Assembly: GCA_021793495.1 (NCBI GenBank)
Contig: JAJYSQ010000022.1
Location: 1-10,105 of the forward strand
Source of the DNA: Actinomycetes bacterium
Lineage (GTDB): Bacteria > Actinomycetota > Actinomycetes > JAJYSQ01
DNA: 10,105 nucleotides
Reading direction: 5' to 3'
The position numbers were made by a program, and so were the translations under genes. This document shows, one piece after another, positions 1 through 6,264 of this stretch. The notes below the pieces were generated by a model. The model saw nothing but the letters and a program-made list of their open reading frames with translations, ran no database searches and had not been told where the DNA came from. Positions within the stretch are counted from its first letter, which is position 1. Every line of letters starts with the position of its first letter.

Positions 1-804
1 GGTCGGCGAGAGCTGGTAGTCCGCGCCAGCTTCGAAGAATGCATTGCGGTCGCCCTCGAACAATGACATGTGCGTGTGCATGCCCGAACCGGGATGATCG
101 GTGAACGGTTTCGGCATGAAGGACGCGACGACCCCCTGCTCGATGGCAACCTCCTTGATGACCAGCCGGAATGTCATGATGATGTCCGCGGTGGTCAGCG
201 CGTCGGCGTACCGTAGGTCGATCTCCTGCTGGCCGGGAGCGCCCTCGTGGTGGCTGAACTCCACCGAGATGCCCATGGCTTCCAGCATGGTGATCGCGGT
301 ACGGCGGAAGTCGTGCGCGATCCCGTGCGGGGTGTGGTCGAAATACCCACCGTGGTCGACCGGTACCGGCGTCTGGCCCGGGCTCGGAGGACGCTCGAAC
401 AAGAAGAACTCGATCTCTGGGTGGGTGTAGAAGGAGAACCCTTTCTCCGAGGCTCGAGCCAAGGTCCGCTTCAGCACGGTGCGTGGATCGGCCGAGCTCG
501 GGGAACCATCGGGCAGGACGATGTCGCAGAACATCCGTGCGGTGCCGGGCGACTCTCCGCGCCACGGCAGGACCTGGAAGGTCGCCGGGTCAGGCTTGGC
601 CAGCATGTCCGACTCGTAGACCCGGGCAAAACCCTCGATGGCCGACCCGTCGAACCCGATCCCCTCGGCGAAGGCGCCCTCCAACTCGGCCGGGGCCACG
701 GCGACGGACTTCAGGAAGCCGAGCACGTCGGTGAACCATAGCCGGACGAAACGGATGTCGCGCTCCTCGAGGGTACGCAGCACGAACTCGGTCTGCTTGT
801 CCAC
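1..804 (-). CDS. glnA2: GlnA2-type glutamine synthetase (partial, N-terminal 268 residues)
   Basis: This is a class I glutamine synthetase family enzyme, which ligates ammonia (or, in some relatives, an amine) to glutamate using ATP in the cytosol. The reverse strand reads MDKQTEFVLRTLEERDIRF at the N-terminus, then GFDGSAIEGF, HPEIEFFLF, HHEGAPGQQEID (about residues 185-196) and PGSGMHTHMSLFEGD around residue 243. These are the N-terminal beta-grasp and catalytic-domain motifs of the family. The sequence matches my memory of mycobacterial and streptomycete GlnA2 more closely than GlnA1. The start is placed at GTG 804, where homology begins; an in-frame GTG at 822 would add six residues. Neither has a clear Shine-Dalgarno sequence. 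The gene runs off the left edge, so the C-terminal half, including any adenylylation site, is not visible. It is divergent from nadE. I cannot tell from half a protein whether it makes glutamine or glutamylates polyamines, as reported for some Streptomyces paralogues. Confidence 0.95.
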   Translation of the reverse strand, partial: MDKQTEFVLRTLEERDIRFVRLWFTDVLGFLKSVAVAPAELEGAFAEGIGFDGSAIEGFARVYESDMLAKPDPATFQVLPWRGESPGTARMFCDIVLPDGSPSSADPRTVLKRTLARASEKGFSFYTHPEIEFFLFERPPSPGQTPVPVDHGGYFDHTPHGIAHDFRRTAITMLEAMGISVEFSHHEGAPGQQEIDLRYADALTTADIIMTFRLVIKEVAIEQGVVASFMPKPFTDHPGSGMHTHMSLFEGDRNAFFEAGADYQLSPT

Positions 805-841
805 CGAGGCAGTGTGCAACACGGATGTTTCGCGCTGGTTT

Positions 842-890
842 CCGGGTGCCACCGGACGGCAGGCGCGACGAGCACCCGGCTACCCTGCCG
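842..890. promoter_or_regulatory. Interleaved inverted repeats in the glnA2/nadE divergent promoter region
   Basis: The 89-bp gap holds CCGGGTGC (842-849) matched by GCACCCGG (872-879), and CGGCAGG (857-863) matched by CCTGCCG (884-890). The second right arm overlaps the proposed nadE -10 box. These could be operator half-sites for a regulator of nitrogen or NAD metabolism, or an RNA fold in a glnA2 leader. In DNA this GC-rich, short repeats can also arise by chance, so the functional reading is inference only. Confidence 0.3.
881..886 (+). promoter_or_regulatory. Candidate -10 box of a leaderless nadE promoter (TACCCT)
   Basis: TACCCT fits the actinobacterial TANNNT -10 pattern and ends 7 nt before the nadE ATG, the spacing that would start transcription at or next to the start codon. 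No Shine-Dalgarno sequence precedes the ATG, which agrees with a leaderless message. I see no convincing -35 box. Confidence 0.45.
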
Positions 891-893
891 GTC

Positions 894-2693
894 ATGTCGA
901 TCCTCCGGCTGGCTCTGGCCCAGGTGAACCCGACTGTCGGGGATCTCGAGGGCAATGCCGAGCTGGTGCTGACCCGGTCCGCCGAGGCCCAGACCGCCGG
1001 GGCCGGCCTGGTGGCCTTCCCGGAGATGATGCTCACCGGATACCCGGTCGAGGACCTGGCGTTGCGCCGTTCGTTCGTCGATGCGTCGCGGCGGGCACTG
1101 GTGAAGCTGGCCACCGAGCTGGCCAGACGCGGGCTCGGCGAGCTGCCCGTGCTGGTGGGCTACCTCGACCGGGCGCAGCACGGCGCGCACCGGCCCGGTC
1201 CGAGCTCGCCCGGTCTGCCCGATGTCGGGGTGCCGCCCGGCTCCCCGGTGAACGCGGCCGCCGTGCTCCACCACGGACGGGTGGTCGGCCGGTACGCCAA
1301 GCACCACCTGCCCAATTACGGGGTCTTCGACGAGTTCCGCTACTTCGTGCCCGGAGACCGGCTCCTGGTCACCCGGATCGCCGGGGTAGACGTGGCCGTG
1401 GCCATCTGCGAGGACCTCTGGCAGGACGGCGGGCCGGTCGCCGCGACCCGGCTGGCCGGGGCCGGCCTGCTCGTGGTGATCAACGCTTCGCCGTACGAGC
1501 GGAGCAAGCACGACGTCCGAGGCGAGCTGGTCCGTCACCGCGCGCGGCAGGCCGGCTGCCCGCTGGCCTACGTGAACCTGGTCGGCGGGCAGGACGAGCT
1601 CGTGTTCGACGGCGACTCGCTCGTGGTCGATGCCGATGGGCAGCTGTTGGGCCGTGGCCCGCAGTTCGACGAGGCGCTTCTCGTTCTGGACGTCTCCGTG
1701 GCGCAGGCCCGGGACGCCGACCCCACCGAGCTGGTCCCCGGGGTGGACCGGGTCGTCGTCGCCGGGACGCGGCAGGTCGGGACGCGGCAGGCCGGGACGC
1801 GGCAGGCCGGGACGCGGCAGGCCGGGACGGTGGTCGCGCGCCTCGAGGAAGCAGCCGAGGTGTATGCCGCCGTGGTCACCGGGCTGCGCGACTACGTGGA
1901 CAAGAACCGATTTCCCTCGGTCGTCCTCGGGCTGTCCGGCGGGATCGACTCGGCGTTGACCGCAGCGCTGGCCGTGGACGCTCTGGGTGCCGACCGGGTC
2001 CACGGTGTCTCGTTGCCCAGCCGGTACTCCAGCTCAGGCAGCCTGGCCGACGCCGCCGAGCTGGCCCAGCGCACTGGTCTGCACCACCGGACCGTGCCGA
2101 TCACCGACCTGGTCGCAGCGTTCGACGACGCGCTGGGGCTGACCGGGCTCGCCGCCGAGAACCTGCAAGCCCGGGTGCGCGGCGTGGTGCTCATGGCCCT
2201 GTCCAACGCCGAGGGTCACCTTGTCCTGGCGACCGGCAACAAGAGCGAGCTCGGCGTGGGGTATTCGACGATCTATGGCGACGCGGTCGGCGGGTTCGCC
2301 CCGCTCAAGGACGTCCCGAAGACCCTGGTCTGGCAGCTCTCCCGGTGGCGCAACGCCCGTGCCGAGGCGCAGGGAGAAACCCCGCCGATCCCGGAAGCCA
2401 GCATCACCAAGCCCCCATCGGCCGAGCTGCGCCCGGGGCAGCTGGACACCGACAGCCTGCCCGACTACGCGATGCTCGACGCCATCCTCGAGGAGTACGT
2501 GGCGGCCGACCTCGGAGCCACCGACCTGGTCACCGCAGGGTTCGACGCGCGCCTCGTCCAGCGGATCATCGCGTTGACCGACGCTGCCGAGTACAAGCGA
2601 CGACAGTACCCACCGGGGCCCAAGATCTCGTACAAGGCGTTCGGCCGGGACCGGCGGCTGCCGATCACCAATCGGTGGCGCGAGCGGTCGTGA
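894..2693 (+). CDS. nadE: Glutamine-dependent NAD+ synthetase
   Basis: It catalyses the last step of NAD+ synthesis, amidating nicotinic acid adenine dinucleotide with ATP and nitrogen from glutamine. The 599-residue protein has two domains. The N-terminal nitrilase-like glutaminase domain (about 1-280) shows the Glu-Lys-Cys triad: E44 in FPEMMLTGYP, K136 in KHHLPNYG and C172 in AICEDLW. The C-terminal synthetase domain (about 320-599) has the ATP-pyrophosphatase loop SGGIDS at 348-353, then KSELGVGYSTIYGD, PPSAELRPGQLDTD and the C-terminal YKRRQYPPGPKIS. The ATG at 894 is chosen because homology (SILRLALAQVNPTVGD) begins there, although the frame stays open upstream to 825. A run of GTRQ(A/V) pentapeptides at residues 291-310 lies in the interdomain linker. 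It is divergent from glnA2, and its last 29 bp overlap the end of a convergent gene. Confidence 0.97.
   Translation: MSILRLALAQVNPTVGDLEGNAELVLTRSAEAQTAGAGLVAFPEMMLTGYPVEDLALRRSFVDASRRALVKLATELARRGLGELPVLVGYLDRAQHGAHRPGPSSPGLPDVGVPPGSPVNAAAVLHHGRVVGRYAKHHLPNYGVFDEFRYFVPGDRLLVTRIAGVDVAVAICEDLWQDGGPVAATRLAGAGLLVVINASPYERSKHDVRGELVRHRARQAGCPLAYVNLVGGQDELVFDGDSLVVDADGQLLGRGPQFDEALLVLDVSVAQARDADPTELVPGVDRVVVAGTRQVGTRQAGTRQAGTRQAGTVVARLEEAAEVYAAVVTGLRDYVDKNRFPSVVLGLSGGIDSALTAALAVDALGADRVHGVSLPSRYSSSGSLADAAELAQRTGLHHRTVPITDLVAAFDDALGLTGLAAENLQARVRGVVLMALSNAEGHLVLATGNKSELGVGYSTIYGDAVGGFAPLKDVPKTLVWQLSRWRNARAEAQGETPPIPEASITKPPSAELRPGQLDTDSLPDYAMLDAILEEYVAADLGATDLVTAGFDARLVQRIIALTDAAEYKRRQYPPGPKISYKAFGRDRRLPITNRWRERS
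1764..1829 (+). repeat. 15-bp tandem repeat inside nadE (four GTRQA-type units plus a partial unit)
   Basis: The unit GGGACGCGGCAGGCC occurs at 1779-1793, 1794-1808 and 1809-1823. A first copy at 1764-1778 has one changed base (GTC for GCC), and a truncated copy GGGACG follows at 1824-1829. The repeat keeps the reading frame and encodes GTRQV followed by three GTRQA. It sits in the linker between the glutaminase and synthetase domains. The near-perfect identity at DNA level suggests recent slippage expansion, so copy number may vary between strains. Confidence 0.95.
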
Positions 2694-3558
2694 CCGACGT
2701 CGAGGGTCCCCGCGGGCCTGGCGCCCGGGCCAGCGCCGAAGCCCGCGCCTCGGCCAAGGCCGTCGCCAGGGTCGACCGGGCGGTGGCCAGCGACGGCCCG
2801 TACCAGGTGAGGTCCCGTCCGTCGACCAGCGCGACCGGCAGACCGGCGAACGCCTCCGGGCCGTCGGTCGCACCGAAGGCGTACGGCTCGTCGGGCAGCA
2901 CGACCAGCTGCGGTGACCGCGATCGGATCTCCTCCAGGGTGATCCGTGGATATCGCTGCGGATGGTCGGCGAAGACGTTGACCACCCCCACCCGGGCCAG
3001 CACGTCCCCGGCGAACGTGTCCTGGCCCAGCACCATCCAGGGCCGCCGCCAGATCGGCACCACGGCGCGCAGGGCCGGCCCCGACCACGGCGGGCGCCAT
3101 GCCGTCTGCGCCTCGTCCAGCCACCCGGGTCGCGGGACACCGCACCCGTCGAGCAGCCGGCCGAGGGACGCCAGCGCCCCCGGCACGGTCCGGACATCGG
3201 TGACCCAGACCACCAGGCCGGCGTCGCGCAGTCGACCGAGGTCCTCGGCCCGGTTCTCCTCCGCATTGGCCACGACCAGGTCCGGCGCCAGCGCCCGGAT
3301 CACCGGTACCGAGGGGTTCTTCGTGCCCCCGACCCGGGTGACGTGCAGGCCACCCGGCCGGGTGCACCAGTCGGTCGCCCCGACGAGCACCCCGGGGGCA
3401 CTGGTCGCGATGGCCTCGGTCAGCGACGGCACCAGGCAGACCACTCGGCGCGGCGGGCCGGTCAGACCGGACGGTCGGCCCTGGTCGTCGATGAACCGGT
3501 CTCCCGGAACGTCGGCGGGTGGCCCCGCGCGCCTGGACGGGTCACAGGTCGGTGACAC
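2665..3558 (-). CDS. Signal-less helical-backbone metal receptor (BtuF/FecB-like fold)
   Basis: The 297-residue protein resembles the substrate-binding subunits of cobalamin and iron-siderophore ABC transporters. Visible features are a leading strand IDDQGRPSGLTGPPRRVVCLVPSLTE (residues 23-48, here a single stretch split by a loop), VGATDWCTRP (59-68), GGTKNP (77-82), PDLVVANAEENR, VVPIWRRPWMVLGQDTFAGDVLA and LVVLPDEPYAF. It has no signal peptide, no lipobox (Cys5 is not preceded by a hydrophobic segment) and no membrane helix. No permease or ATPase gene is nearby. It may therefore be a cytosolic binding protein for a corrinoid, heme or metal chelate; the ligand is unknown. The GTG start at 3558 lies 17 nt inside the end of npdG, suggesting translational coupling; a later GTG at residue 39 is less likely because family similarity starts before it. 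The stop overlaps the nadE end. Confidence 0.8.
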   Translation of the reverse strand: MSPTCDPSRRAGPPADVPGDRFIDDQGRPSGLTGPPRRVVCLVPSLTEAIATSAPGVLVGATDWCTRPGGLHVTRVGGTKNPSVPVIRALAPDLVVANAEENRAEDLGRLRDAGLVVWVTDVRTVPGALASLGRLLDGCGVPRPGWLDEAQTAWRPPWSGPALRAVVPIWRRPWMVLGQDTFAGDVLARVGVVNVFADHPQRYPRITLEEIRSRSPQLVVLPDEPYAFGATDGPEAFAGLPVALVDGRDLTWYGPSLATARSTLATALAEARASALARAPGPRGPSTSVTTARATDW

Positions 3559-4291
3559 GGATCCCCGCGTGCACCCGGTACCGGCGGTTGACCGCCAGCA
3601 GGTTGGCCGTCAACGCCTCGAGGGCACCGGCGGTGCGCAGCCGCCCGGCATGCACGCCCCGCACCCCAGGGATCAACCCGGCCAAGCCGATCACGACATC
3701 GACCGCAGCCCGGTCGTCCCCGACCACCAGCACGTCAGAGTCGATGCGGATCACCGTGGGGTCGGCCAGGAGCGCGGCGGACACGTGGTGGAAGGCGCCG
3801 ACGACCCGAGCCCCCAGCGCCAAGGTGGCGGCCTGCTCGGCGGCGCTGCCCGCCGGCACCGGCACCGGATGCGCGCCCCGTGCGTCGAACTGCAGGGGGT
3901 TGACGCAATCCACCACGACCTTGCCCACGAGCGCCCCGGCCACCTCGGTCACCAGTGCGTCGTGCGCCGACCAGGGAACGGCGAGCACCACCACCTGGCC
4001 GGCCTGGGCCGCCGTCGCGTTGTCCGTGCCGCTGGGCGTCCGCCCCTCCGGGTGAAGCTGCCCGGCCAGCTCCGCCGCGACCGACGCGGCTCGGGCCGCG
4101 TCGCGCGAGCCCAGCACGACCGACACCCCGGCCGCGGCCCACCGCAGGGCCAGGCCTCGCCCCTGCGGCCCGGTACCCCCGAGTACCGCCACGCTCGTCT
4201 GACCTGGGTCGGTGACCCCATCGGCGAAGCCGACCCCCTCCACCGTGCTCAACTGCAGTCCGGAGGCGGCCGATGGTGACATGGTCCCCAT
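3542..4291 (-). CDS. npdG: F420H2:NADP+ oxidoreductase (NADPH-dependent F420 reductase)
   Basis: This enzyme transfers hydride between coenzyme F420 and NADP in the cytosol, linking the deazaflavin pool to NADPH. The 249-residue protein has an N-terminal Rossmann motif VAVLGGTGPQGRGLALRW (residues 34-51), a GSRD segment (61-64) placed to bind the NADP 2'-phosphate, VVVLAVPWSAHDAL, VVDCVNPL, GSAAEQAA, VGAFHHVSA, and the C-terminal signature LTANLLAVNRRYRVHAGIRVTDL read in part as VNRRYRVHAGIRVTDL. The ATG at 4291 is preferred because a purine-rich GGGGCAAG precedes it; an ATG at 4282 is an alternative. The roughly 30-residue extension before the Rossmann strand occurs in other actinobacterial members. 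Its end overlaps the start of the metal-receptor gene, and it is divergent from the 228-residue gene. It implies that the host makes F420. Confidence 0.92.
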   Translation of the reverse strand: MGTMSPSAASGLQLSTVEGVGFADGVTDPGQTSVAVLGGTGPQGRGLALRWAAAGVSVVLGSRDAARAASVAAELAGQLHPEGRTPSGTDNATAAQAGQVVVLAVPWSAHDALVTEVAGALVGKVVVDCVNPLQFDARGAHPVPVPAGSAAEQAATLALGARVVGAFHHVSAALLADPTVIRIDSDVLVVGDDRAAVDVVIGLAGLIPGVRGVHAGRLRTAGALEALTANLLAVNRRYRVHAGIRVTDL

Positions 4292-4330
4292 CTTGCCCCG
4301 GACGCCGCGGTTCCGGTCGCCGGACCGACC

Positions 4331-4356
4331 CGGCGACACGGGACGGCGACACGGGA
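4331..4356. repeat. Perfect 13-bp tandem direct repeat in a divergent intergenic region
   Basis: CGGCGACACGGGA is present twice, head to tail (4331-4343 and 4344-4356), in the 153-bp gap between npdG and the 228-residue gene. A spacing of 13 bp is just over one helical turn, so it could be a paired activator site. It could equally be a simple slippage duplication. I found no convincing -35/-10 pair around it. Confidence 0.7.
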
Positions 4357-4444
4357 CGCTTGGGCACCGGGACCGCGGCCAACAGGCACGATAGGCACAC
4401 CACCCGGGCTCGTCAGACTCGGTGCGTGGACTCCAGGAGGTGGT

Positions 4445-5131
4445 ATGGACACCGCGCGGGCGTTGCTCGTCCGGGAGATCCTCGGATCCTCCCCCTGGGC
4501 GTACCGCACCCGGATGTTTGCCAAGGTGCTGCGGACGAAGACGCGCCACCCCGGAGGACTGCTGCTCGTCGGGACCCCGGCGGAGGAGCCCTGGCACCTC
4601 GCCGCCCACCTCAGCGAAGAAGCCAAGATCGTCGGCGCCCCGGAGCTCAGCCCGGTACTGGTCCGTTACGCCCCTCCGCGCGGCGCCCCGGACCATCTTC
4701 GGGTCGGGATGGCCCGGTTGGCGTACGCCTGCAAGGGCGAGACGGTCTTCGTGGTAGCCCCCGACAAGATCCCTGAGTCGCTGCTGGACCGGTTGGCCGA
4801 CGCCCGCAAGAAGGGAGCGACCCTGCTCAGCGTGGACGAGGGAGACAAGGACCTGCAGAGCCTCACCCACGAGTCCCTCACCGTTCCGCCGTTGGACCTG
4901 CTGATCCCCGGTGAGCCGGATCGGCGTACCGTCGCACCGATGAGCGACCTGAGCGCCGCGCTGACCCGAGCCGGCGCTCCCCCGCTGTCGATCGACGCCG
5001 TGACCCACCTGATCGCGCTGGCCACCGGCGAGAAGGTCCCGACCATCGGGTCGGGCAACGGCTCGCGCGACAAGCTGCGCCGGGCTCTGGACAAGCTCAG
5101 CGGCCCGCCCGCGCGACAACGCCGCTGGTAG
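4445..5131 (+). CDS. Uncharacterised 228-residue protein
   Basis: I do not recognise a named family. It is very likely a real gene: a strong Shine-Dalgarno AGGAGG (4435-4440) lies 4 nt before the ATG, and third positions are GC-rich throughout. The sequence starts MDTARALLVREILGSSPWAY. Strand-rich hydrophobic segments follow (GGLLLVGTP around residue 38, ETVFVVAP around 99, ATLLSVDEGD around 125), spaced as in an alpha/beta fold. A second segment includes LSAALTRAGAPPLSIDAVTHLIALATGE, and the end is basic (KLRRALDKLSGPPARQRRW). No signal peptide, membrane helix or Cys motif is visible. It is divergent from npdG and stops 14 bp before the convergent 65-residue gene. The impression of a nucleotide- or ligand-binding alpha/beta domain is inference. 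Confidence 0.85.
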   Translation: MDTARALLVREILGSSPWAYRTRMFAKVLRTKTRHPGGLLLVGTPAEEPWHLAAHLSEEAKIVGAPELSPVLVRYAPPRGAPDHLRVGMARLAYACKGETVFVVAPDKIPESLLDRLADARKKGATLLSVDEGDKDLQSLTHESLTVPPLDLLIPGEPDRRTVAPMSDLSAALTRAGAPPLSIDAVTHLIALATGEKVPTIGSGNGSRDKLRRALDKLSGPPARQRRW

Positions 5132-5145
5132 AGCCCCGGGTCGAC

Positions 5146-5343
5146 CTACTCCCCGGACTCCTCGTCCTGGGTGCGCCACTGCTCGTTGCGCCGAGCCACG
5201 GTGTCCAGCGCGTGCTCCGCCGCCTCCCGGCTGGGGTACGGTCCGAGCCGCTGGCGGTTGGGGCAGCCGATCCCCTCCTCGACCTGGTGGTGGACGAGGC
5301 AGAACCACCACGGGTGCTCAGCCGCGGGCGCCGTACCGCGCAC
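5146..5343 (-). CDS. Small Cys/His-containing protein with a SPOR-like segment (65 residues)
   Basis: The GTG start at 5343 is chosen because GGAGGAGG (complement of 5349-5356) lies 5 nt upstream; the frame is open to 5391, but that extension would cross the SD site and the map promoter. The N-terminal half carries PWWFCLVHHQVEEGIGCPN, with C15, H18, H19 and C27 as a possible metal site. The C-terminal half RLGPYPSREAAEHALDTVARR resembles the strand-helix part of SPOR peptidoglycan-binding repeats. However, the protein has no signal peptide and is too short for a whole SPOR domain. I recall similar short hypothetical proteins in other actinobacteria. Function is unknown. It is divergent from map, with only 38 bp between the start codons. 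Confidence 0.82.
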   Translation of the reverse strand: MRGTAPAAEHPWWFCLVHHQVEEGIGCPNRQRLGPYPSREAAEHALDTVARRNEQWRTQDEESGE

Positions 5344-5348
5344 CGCTG

Positions 5349-5356
5349 CCTCCTCC
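5349..5356 (-). promoter_or_regulatory. Ribosome binding site that fixes the start of the 65-residue gene
   Basis: The reverse strand reads GGAGGAGG followed by five bases and GTG. This is among the strongest Shine-Dalgarno sequences in the window and selects GTG 5343 over the upstream in-frame start at 5391. Confidence 0.85.
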
Positions 5357-5367
5357 GGCCCCGTGAC

Positions 5368-5373
5368 TAGACT
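5368..5373 (+). promoter_or_regulatory. Candidate -10 box of a leaderless map promoter (TAGACT)
   Basis: TAGACT matches TANNNT and ends 8 nt before the proposed GTG start of map. There is no Shine-Dalgarno sequence and only 38 bp to the divergent start codon, which leaves no room for a normal leader. The -35 region (around 5345-5350) does not match consensus. Confidence 0.5.
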
Positions 5374-5381
5374 TGTTGATC

Positions 5382-6230
5382 GTGAGAACACTCGTGCCGG
5401 GCCGGGTGACCCCAGGCCGGCCGGTGCCCGCCCACATCAAACGCCCTGAGTACGTCGGACGCGAGCACCCCACGCCCTTTGCCGGACCCGAGGTCAAGGA
5501 CGCGGCCACGATCGCCGCGATGCGCACCGCCGGGAGGGTCGCAGCGACAGCCCTGGCCGAGGCCGGTCGGGCCGTGGCCCCCGGGATCACCACCGAGAAG
5601 CTGGACCGGATCGGCCACGAGGCCATGGTCCGGATGGCGGCGTACCCCTCGACCCTCGGGTACCGCGGATTCCCCAAGTCCCTGTGCACGTCGGTGAACG
5701 AGGTCATCTGCCACGGTATCCCCGACTCCACGGTTCTGGCCGACGGAGACATCGTGAACATCGACGTGACAGCGTTCGTCGGTGGGGTGCACGGCGACAC
5801 GAACGCAACCTTCCTGGTCGGCGAGGTCGACGAGCCGTCTCGACTGCTGGTCGACCGGACCAGGGAGGCGATGATGCGGGCGATCCGCGCGGTGGCTCCG
5901 GGCCGCCCGATCAATGTCATCGGCCGGGTGATCGAGGCGTATGCGCGCCGGTTCGGCTACGGCGTGGTCCGCGACTTCACCGGGCACGGGATCGGTTCGG
6001 CGTTCCACTCCGGGCTGGTCATCCCGCACTACGACGACCCACGAGCGACCGAGCCGATGCTGGAGGGGATGACTTTTACCATCGAGCCGATGCTCACCCT
6101 CGGCTCGATCGACTACGAGATCTGGGACGACGGATGGACCGTGGTCACCCAGGACCGCCAGCGCACCGCCCAGTTCGAGCACACGGTCCTGGTCACCGAG
6201 ACCGGGCACGACATCCTCACCCAGCCCTGA
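5382..6230 (+). CDS. map: Type I methionine aminopeptidase with N-terminal extension
   Basis: It removes the initiator methionine from new proteins, using two divalent metal ions in the cytosol. The 282-residue protein contains all five metal ligands of the pita-bread fold: D128 (VNIDVTA), D139 (HGDTNA), H202 (FTGHGIGS), E235 (FTIEPM) and E266 (AQFEH). The N-terminal extension [21 protein letters not shown] read in part as [16 protein letters not shown], with a proline-rich linker, is typical of the MapB/MetAP1c group of actinobacteria, which includes the roughly 285-residue M. tuberculosis enzyme. GTG 5382 is preferred over TTG 5373 and 5376 because it fits the family N-terminus and sits at leaderless spacing from TAGACT. 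It is the first gene of a likely map - ROK kinase - pgi run; the ROK kinase follows after 34 bp. Confidence 0.95.
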   Translation: MRTLVPGRVTPGRPVPAHIKRPEYVGREHPTPFAGPEVKDAATIAAMRTAGRVAATALAEAGRAVAPGITTEKLDRIGHEAMVRMAAYPSTLGYRGFPKSLCTSVNEVICHGIPDSTVLADGDIVNIDVTAFVGGVHGDTNATFLVGEVDEPSRLLVDRTREAMMRAIRAVAPGRPINVIGRVIEAYARRFGYGVVRDFTGHGIGSAFHSGLVIPHYDDPRATEPMLEGMTFTIEPMLTLGSIDYEIWDDGWTVVTQDRQRTAQFEHTVLVTETGHDILTQP

Positions 6231-6264
6231 GCACCGCGTCCTGACCACGACTTCGGGAGGTCCC

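Noticed and set aside
1764..1829. A repeat array resembling a CRISPR
   Set aside because: The units are contiguous 15-bp copies without spacers and stay in frame within nadE, so this is a coding tandem repeat.
711..2003. A 430-codon minus-strand frame opposite nadE
   Set aside because: It is antisense to clear nadE motifs, rich in His/Gly/Pro/Arg, and lacks any recognisable domain.
638..4279. A 1213-codon plus-strand open frame
   Set aside because: It crosses glnA2, nadE, the metal receptor and npdG in other frames. The translation is Arg/Gly/Pro-rich with no motifs; it is a by-product of high GC.
5132..5145. GGTCGACC palindrome and GC-rich bases between two convergent stops as a terminator or operator
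   Set aside because: The gap is only 14 bp and the palindrome is short; there is no stem long enough to call a terminator.
4292..5311. An upstream extension of the npdG frame (589 codons in all)
   Set aside because: Only the last ~250 codons match the F420:NADP reductase family. The rest is antisense to the 228-residue gene, which has a strong Shine-Dalgarno sequence.
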